A DNA stretch of 64,000 nucleotides from Jeotgalibaca sp. MA1X17-3 (lineage in GTDB: Bacteria > Bacillota > Bacilli > Lactobacillales > Aerococcaceae), in contig NZ_CP090983.1 of the NCBI RefSeq assembly GCF_021513155.1, positions 218,501 through 282,500 of the forward strand, read 5' to 3'. The notes beneath the pieces are model-generated. The model was not told the origin of the DNA. It was given only the letters and a program-made list of their open reading frames with translations, and searched no databases. Of this stretch, positions 60,071 to 64,000 are shown piece after piece (the first letter of the stretch is position 1; every line of letters starts with the position of its first letter). The position numbers were made by a program, and so were the translations under genes.

Positions 60071-61429
60071 GTGAAGATAATGGAAATAAAAATGATGAAA
60101 AAATGGACCATAAAACTTTTGACTGTTGGACTAGTAGTTAGTCCGTTTGCAGCAATTCCAGAGGTTGCAGCAGCAGAAGAACCGATTGAAGTAGATGCGA
60201 AAGCAGCATTTATTATTGAGCCTGAAACAAATAAAGTATTATTTAGTCAAAATCCAGATGAATCATTAGGAATTGCCTCTATGACGAAGTTAATAAGTAC
60301 ATATGTTATTTTGGATGCTATTGAGCAAGGCGAGCTATCTTGGGATCAAAAGGTAACGTTAAGTGACTATGCCCAAAATATCAGTCAGGATTATGAACTT
60401 TCAAATGTTCCTATGCGTTTTGATTTTGATTATACTATAAAAGATTTATATGAAGCGATGTTAATTTATTCTGGTAACGGAGCGGTTATTGCGATGGCAG
60501 AGACGCTAGCTGGTTCAGAACAAAAATTTGTAGACCGAATGATTGCTCAACTAGATGAGTGGGGAATAGAAGACTACGATATTTATAACTCAACGGGCTT
60601 GCCGAATAGTTATGCAAATGAGTTTGGTCAACTATATCCAGGTGCTCCTGTAGATCAAGAAAACCATATGACAGCAAGAGGAGTCGCAATAGTAGCGGAC
60701 CATCTTTTGAATGATTACCCAGAAGTATTGGAAACAACTAAAATAACTGAAAAGACCTTTATGGAAGGTTCGGGCGACGAGATTCAAATGAGCACGTATA
60801 ATCTCATGCTTCCTGGAGAACCCTACTATCGTGCAGGAGTAGATGGTTTGAAAACAGGGACAACCGATGAGTCAGGAGCTAGTTTTACAGGGACAGCAGT
60901 AGAAGGTGACATGCGTATTATCACCGTTTTAATAGGGTTAGAAAATCAAGAAAATTATGCAGAACGTTTTTCCGAAACAAAACGCATGATGGACTACGCA
61001 TTCAAAAACTATGAAAAAGTTCAAATCATTGAAAAAGATAGTGTAGTTGAGAGTAACCCTACTATTCCGATTGCAAAAGGAAAACAGGAAGAAATTGGCT
61101 TAGTTTATAGTGAAGACTTGACTGTTGTAACCAAGAAAGCTGAAGAAAGAACAGTAGATGCAAACTTAAATCTGAATTCTGAATTAATGAATGAGGATGG
61201 ACTGATTGAAGCACCTATCGAAAAAGGAACAGAAGTTGGAAAGATGACCATTAGTATAGAAGGCGATGACCTTGGCTATTTGGATGGTTCTAAAGGTGAA
61301 GAAGTGAATGTAGCTGTTGCAGAGACAGTGGAGAAAGCAAATATCCTTACAATAGGCTGGAGATGGGTATCGGGCGCATTTGTAAGCGGCTGGACGACAG
61401 TTACAGAATTCATTAGTGGATTTTTTTAG
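60071..61429 (+). CDS. dacA: D-alanyl-D-alanine carboxypeptidase (PBP5/DacA type)
   Basis: A secreted, membrane-anchored S11 peptidase, 452 residues, that trims the terminal D-alanine of peptidoglycan stem peptides. A signal peptide ends near AAAEEP (about residue 36). Catalytic motifs: IASMTKL (SXXK) near residue 70, YSGNGAV (SXN) near 137, and LKTGTTDESG (KTG) near 261. A C-terminal beta-rich domain is followed by an amphipathic helix (WRWVSGAFVSGWTTVTEFIS) that anchors the protein. GTG 60071 has GGAG upstream; in-frame ATGs follow at 60080 and 60092. Confidence 0.94.
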   Translation: MKIMEIKMMKKWTIKLLTVGLVVSPFAAIPEVAAAEEPIEVDAKAAFIIEPETNKVLFSQNPDESLGIASMTKLISTYVILDAIEQGELSWDQKVTLSDYAQNISQDYELSNVPMRFDFDYTIKDLYEAMLIYSGNGAVIAMAETLAGSEQKFVDRMIAQLDEWGIEDYDIYNSTGLPNSYANEFGQLYPGAPVDQENHMTARGVAIVADHLLNDYPEVLETTKITEKTFMEGSGDEIQMSTYNLMLPGEPYYRAGVDGLKTGTTDESGASFTGTAVEGDMRIITVLIGLENQENYAERFSETKRMMDYAFKNYEKVQIIEKDSVVESNPTIPIAKGKQEEIGLVYSEDLTVVTKKAEERTVDANLNLNSELMNEDGLIEAPIEKGTEVGKMTISIEGDDLGYLDGSKGEEVNVAVAETVEKANILTIGWRWVSGAFVSGWTTVTEFISGFF

Positions 61430-61559
61430 CTAACACCAAATAGGAAGTTGATTGACTTTATAGCAGTGCTTCAGTAAAATAATGATAATCTACGAAGCAA
61501 GTCACTTTACAAATAAAAAAATAGCAATGCATGTGAATAGTAAATAAAATGAACAGATA

Positions 61560-61766
61560 AAGAGAGTCGATGGATGGTGCGAATCGATATGTTCTTTTAT
61601 TGAATCCACATATGAAGCAAATAATCGAAACACAGAGGTGGAGTAAATTATTTCGGGTCAACCGTTACCGTCAAAGAGTGTGGATGCAGAAGACTGCGTT
61701 CAAATTTGGGTGGTACCGCGTCAGACCATTTCGTCCCAGGGTTATAGGGGATGGAATGGTCTTTTT
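61560..61766 (+). ncRNA. T-box leader upstream of serS
   Basis: The leader carries the T-box core GGGTGGTACCGCG at 61708-61720, which pairs with the acceptor end of uncharged tRNA, and just after it a terminator: GACCATT at 61724-61730 against AATGGTC with GTCCC/GGGGA pairing inside, then T5 near 61762. Stem I occupies the region from about 61560. By position the sensed tRNA is tRNA-Ser; the specifier codon was not resolved by eye. Confidence 0.92.
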
Positions 61767-61814
61767 GTATTTTTAGGAGAGTTTTATCAATAGAAATAAA
61801 TAGGGGGAAGAACA

Positions 61815-63116
61815 ATGTTAGATATGAAAAAGTTACGAGATCATTATGAAGAAGTCGTGGAACAGTTGGCAGTCAGAGGTGTAAAAGAAGAAGAACTTGC
61901 ACGTTTCCAGCAACTAGATGAACGAAGAAGAGAAAAAATTAACGAAACGGAACAGCTTAAACAATACCGGAACCAAGTTTCTCAAGAAATTGCTACATTG
62001 AAAAGAAATAAAGAAGATGCAGCTGATAAAATTACAGAAATGAAACAAGTTGGCGAAAAAATCAAACAAATAGATACTGAGCTAGATGAGATTGAAGAAA
62101 AAACAACCTATATTGCGGTACGGTTGCCAAATATACCTCATGAATCTGTTCCTATTGGAGAAGATGAAGAAGAAAATGTAGAAATTCGTAAATGGGGAGA
62201 ACCACGTACATTTGATTTCGAACCAAAAGCTCACTATGACTTAGCGGAAGACCTAGGTATTTTAGACTTTGAACGTGCAGCAAAAGTAACGGGATCTCGC
62301 TTTGTCTTCTATAAAGGACTAGGTGCTCGTTTGGAACGTGCTTGTTACAATTACATGCTGGATCTACATGATGACCAAGGTTATACAGAAGTCATTCCAC
62401 CTTACATTGTAAATGAAGCATCTATGTTTGGAACCGGACAATTTCCTAAATTTAAAGAGGATGTCTTTGAATTAAATGATGACCGTGCCTTTTTTCTAAT
62501 TCCAACAGCAGAAGTCCCTCTAACCAACTACTACCGTGATGAAATTCTAAATGAAAAAGATTTGCCAGTATATTTTACTGCGATGAGTCCTTCCTTCCGT
62601 TCAGAAGCTGGTAGTGCCGGTCGAGATACAAGAGGGTTAATTCGGATGCACCAGTTCCACAAAGTAGAAATGGTGAAGTTTAGTAAACCAGAAAATTCTT
62701 ATCAAGAACTTGAAAAAATGACAGATGATGCAGAATCAGTATTACGTAATTTAGGGCTTCCTTATCGTACGATTGTATTGTGTACAGGAGACATGGGCTT
62801 TTCTGCAGCGAAAACTTATGACGTGGAAGTATGGGTACCTGCACAAAACACGTACCGAGAGATCAGTTCTTGCTCAAATACGGAGAATTTCCAAGCTAGA
62901 CGTGCAAAGATACGTTATCGCAAAGAGGAAAACGGTAAGCTTGATTATGTTCATACTCTTAATGGGTCAGGGCTTGCAGTTGGACGTACGGTAACTGCTA
63001 TTTTGGAAAATTATCAAAATGAAGATGGTTCTATTACTATTCCTGAGCCACTTGTTCCTTATATGGGAGGAATTACTAAAATCACGAAAGAAAATGCCGT
63101 GAAAACTCGTAAATAG
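61815..63116 (+). CDS. serS: Seryl-tRNA synthetase
   Basis: Class II aminoacyl-tRNA synthetase, 433 residues. An N-terminal coiled-coil arm (about 30-100, with RREKINETEQLKQYRNQVSQ) binds the long variable arm of tRNA-Ser. Motif 2 is FRSEAGSAGRDTRGLIRMHQF near residue 258, and motif 3 is GSGLAVGRTVTAILENYQ near 385. ATG 61815 follows GGGGGAAG. Expression should be induced by uncharged tRNA-Ser through the T-box leader upstream. Confidence 0.97.
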   Translation: MLDMKKLRDHYEEVVEQLAVRGVKEEELARFQQLDERRREKINETEQLKQYRNQVSQEIATLKRNKEDAADKITEMKQVGEKIKQIDTELDEIEEKTTYIAVRLPNIPHESVPIGEDEEENVEIRKWGEPRTFDFEPKAHYDLAEDLGILDFERAAKVTGSRFVFYKGLGARLERACYNYMLDLHDDQGYTEVIPPYIVNEASMFGTGQFPKFKEDVFELNDDRAFFLIPTAEVPLTNYYRDEILNEKDLPVYFTAMSPSFRSEAGSAGRDTRGLIRMHQFHKVEMVKFSKPENSYQELEKMTDDAESVLRNLGLPYRTIVLCTGDMGFSAAKTYDVEVWVPAQNTYREISSCSNTENFQARRAKIRYRKEENGKLDYVHTLNGSGLAVGRTVTAILENYQNEDGSITIPEPLVPYMGGITKITKENAVKTRK

Positions 63117-63218
63117 TAACGAAAAACTAATAAAAATCGCAATGTGTAATCGATAAGCTAGATAAAGTGTATGACAAACAACGATATGATAAAATATAGA
63201 AAAGAGAGGGTGAAGAGT

Positions 63219-63752
63219 ATGGAAGAAAGAAATCTAGAAAAAGCAACGTTTGCGGGTGGATGTTTTTGGTGCATGGTCAAACCATTTGACAGTTTACCTG
63301 GAATAGAGTCCGTCGTTTCTGGTTATACTGGTGGACATACAGTAAACCCGACCTATGAAGAAGTGTGTACGGGAACTACAGGACATACCGAAGCAGTTGA
63401 AATTACGTTTGATCCAAAATTATTTCCTTATAAAGATTTAGTGGAGGTATATTGGCAACAAACAGACCCAACGGATCCAAATGGACAATTCGTAGATCAA
63501 GGAAATTCCTATCGTCCAGCTATTTTCTACTATTCAGAAGAGCAAAGAGCGATAGCAGAAGAATCAAAAAGAGAATTACAAGAAAGTGGAAGGTTCAAAA
63601 AGCCGATTATCACCCCCATTGAACCTGCACAACCATTTTATCCAGCGGAAGAGCATCATCAAGACTTTTATAAGAAAAGTGGATTTCATTACAAGAACTA
63701 TCGAGCACTCTCAGGAAGAGATAGATACATCAAGAACCATTGGAAAAAATAA
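63219..63752 (+). CDS. msrA: Peptide methionine (S)-S-oxide reductase
   Basis: A 177-residue MsrA, which repairs oxidised methionine. The catalytic motif GGCFWC is near residue 13, followed by SGYTGGHTVNPTYEEVCTGTTGHTE-type blocks, and the C-terminal AEEHHQDFYKKS. ATG 63219 has GAGAGGG upstream; the longer frame from 63171 is rejected because it adds residues not found in the family. No MsrB domain is fused. It is 102 bases after serS with no terminator between, so partial co-transcription is possible. Confidence 0.95.
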   Translation: MEERNLEKATFAGGCFWCMVKPFDSLPGIESVVSGYTGGHTVNPTYEEVCTGTTGHTEAVEITFDPKLFPYKDLVEVYWQQTDPTDPNGQFVDQGNSYRPAIFYYSEEQRAIAEESKRELQESGRFKKPIITPIEPAQPFYPAEEHHQDFYKKSGFHYKNYRALSGRDRYIKNHWKK

Positions 63753-63760
63753 AAATATAA

Positions 63761-63795
63761 AAAAGAGATATTTCTTAGAGATATCTCTTTTTTTA
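63761..63795 (+). terminator. Terminator after msrA
   Basis: AAAAGAGATAT pairs with ATATCTCTTTT around a 9-base loop, with additional T residues. Confidence 0.85.
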
Positions 63796-63955
63796 TTTCC
63801 GAATTTTATAAAGATAAAAAAAGAAAAAGATGAGAAAAAGACACCAAAAAGGAACGAATTCAAATCATGGGGATTCAAAGTTCGTGATTGGGCCAATTAA
63901 GTGAAAAACGACTATTTTTAATATTTTTTTCTATTAAAAAAAACATTAAAAAGGC
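63796..63955. other. A-rich stretch at window end
   Basis: No gene with a credible start. Several A and T tracts between 63911 and 63955 directly upstream of the last promoter could act as an UP element. Confidence 0.35.
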
Positions 63956-63984
63956 TTGTCAAAAGAGTAAAAAGGATGTATTAT
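63956..63984 (+). promoter_or_regulatory. Promoter at the window end
   Basis: TTGTCA at 63956-63961 and TATTAT at 63979-63984 with a 17-base spacer. The transcript would start near 63991 and run out of the window. A-tracts upstream and the origin-proximal location suggest a stable-RNA operon, but this cannot be shown here. Confidence 0.6.
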
Positions 63985-64000
63985 TAGATTTCGTTAGCAA

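Noticed and set aside
63586..63900. Plus-strand frame overlapping the msrA end
   Set aside because: It starts inside msrA in another frame and crosses the msrA terminator, with no ribosome site.

Overview
The window is the chromosomal origin region of a low-GC Gram-positive bacterium (Firmicutes), most likely Lactobacillales and plausibly Carnobacteriaceae. The evidence is the order dnaN-dnaA-oriC-rpmH-rnpA-yidC-jag, mnmE-mnmG, and rsmG-parA-parB-DUF951-ychF, together with strong AGGAGG ribosome sites, frequent TTG starts, catabolite (cre) sites, a GntR-type TreR, Spx, and clustered class Ib and class III ribonucleotide reductases. No transposase, tRNA, rRNA or CRISPR array was seen. The genus is inference.

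Layout. 1-2922: dnaN (cut by the window edge) and dnaA on the minus strand, then oriC with a cluster of DnaA boxes. 2923-5250: rpmH, rnpA, yidC, jag on the plus strand. 5300-20592: a block inserted between jag and mnmE, holding a cre-controlled sugar ABC transporter with a cytoplasmic sulfatase, gpmA, an OsmC protein, a TraX-like membrane protein, the trehalose PTS operon with TreR operators, a ZIP metal transporter, a RocS/RacA-like DNA-binding coiled-coil protein, a GerMN lipoprotein and treR. 20857-24354: mnmE (behind a leader terminator) and mnmG. 24538-51080: a second block inserted between mnmG and rsmG, holding an aldo/keto reductase, an FMN reductase, an ABC exporter, nrdHIEF-nrdDG behind paired NrdR boxes, a RelBE-type toxin-antitoxin, a small secreted-protein operon next to a perfect 27-bp inverted repeat, a PotABCD-type transporter operon carrying three amidohydrolases, a PAP2 phosphatase, Spx, a second TraX-like protein and a choloylglycine-hydrolase-family enzyme. 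51384-64000: rsmG, parA, parB, DUF951, ychF, DUF1129, guaB, a two-component system, a D,D-carboxypeptidase, a T-box leader with serS, and msrA. The window ends on a strong promoter with A-tracts.

How the genes work together. The tre operon takes up trehalose as its phosphate and cleaves it, under TreR and CcpA-type control. The first ABC system plus sulfatase looks like uptake followed by desulfation of a sulfated saccharide. The nrd cluster supplies dNTPs with or without oxygen under one candidate NrdR operator. The Pot-type transporter with adenine deaminase and two more deaminase-type amidohydrolases looks like a purine-derivative salvage operon, supported by candidate PurBoxes upstream of its promoter.

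Quality caveat. yidC, jag, the sugar-binding protein, the first TraX-like gene and potA each read as broken by exactly one missing base, mostly in a homopolymer, and each becomes full length if one base is added. potB carries a single in-frame amber codon. Assembly or read error is the simplest explanation for the frameshifts; the annotation gives both the literal and the restored reading.
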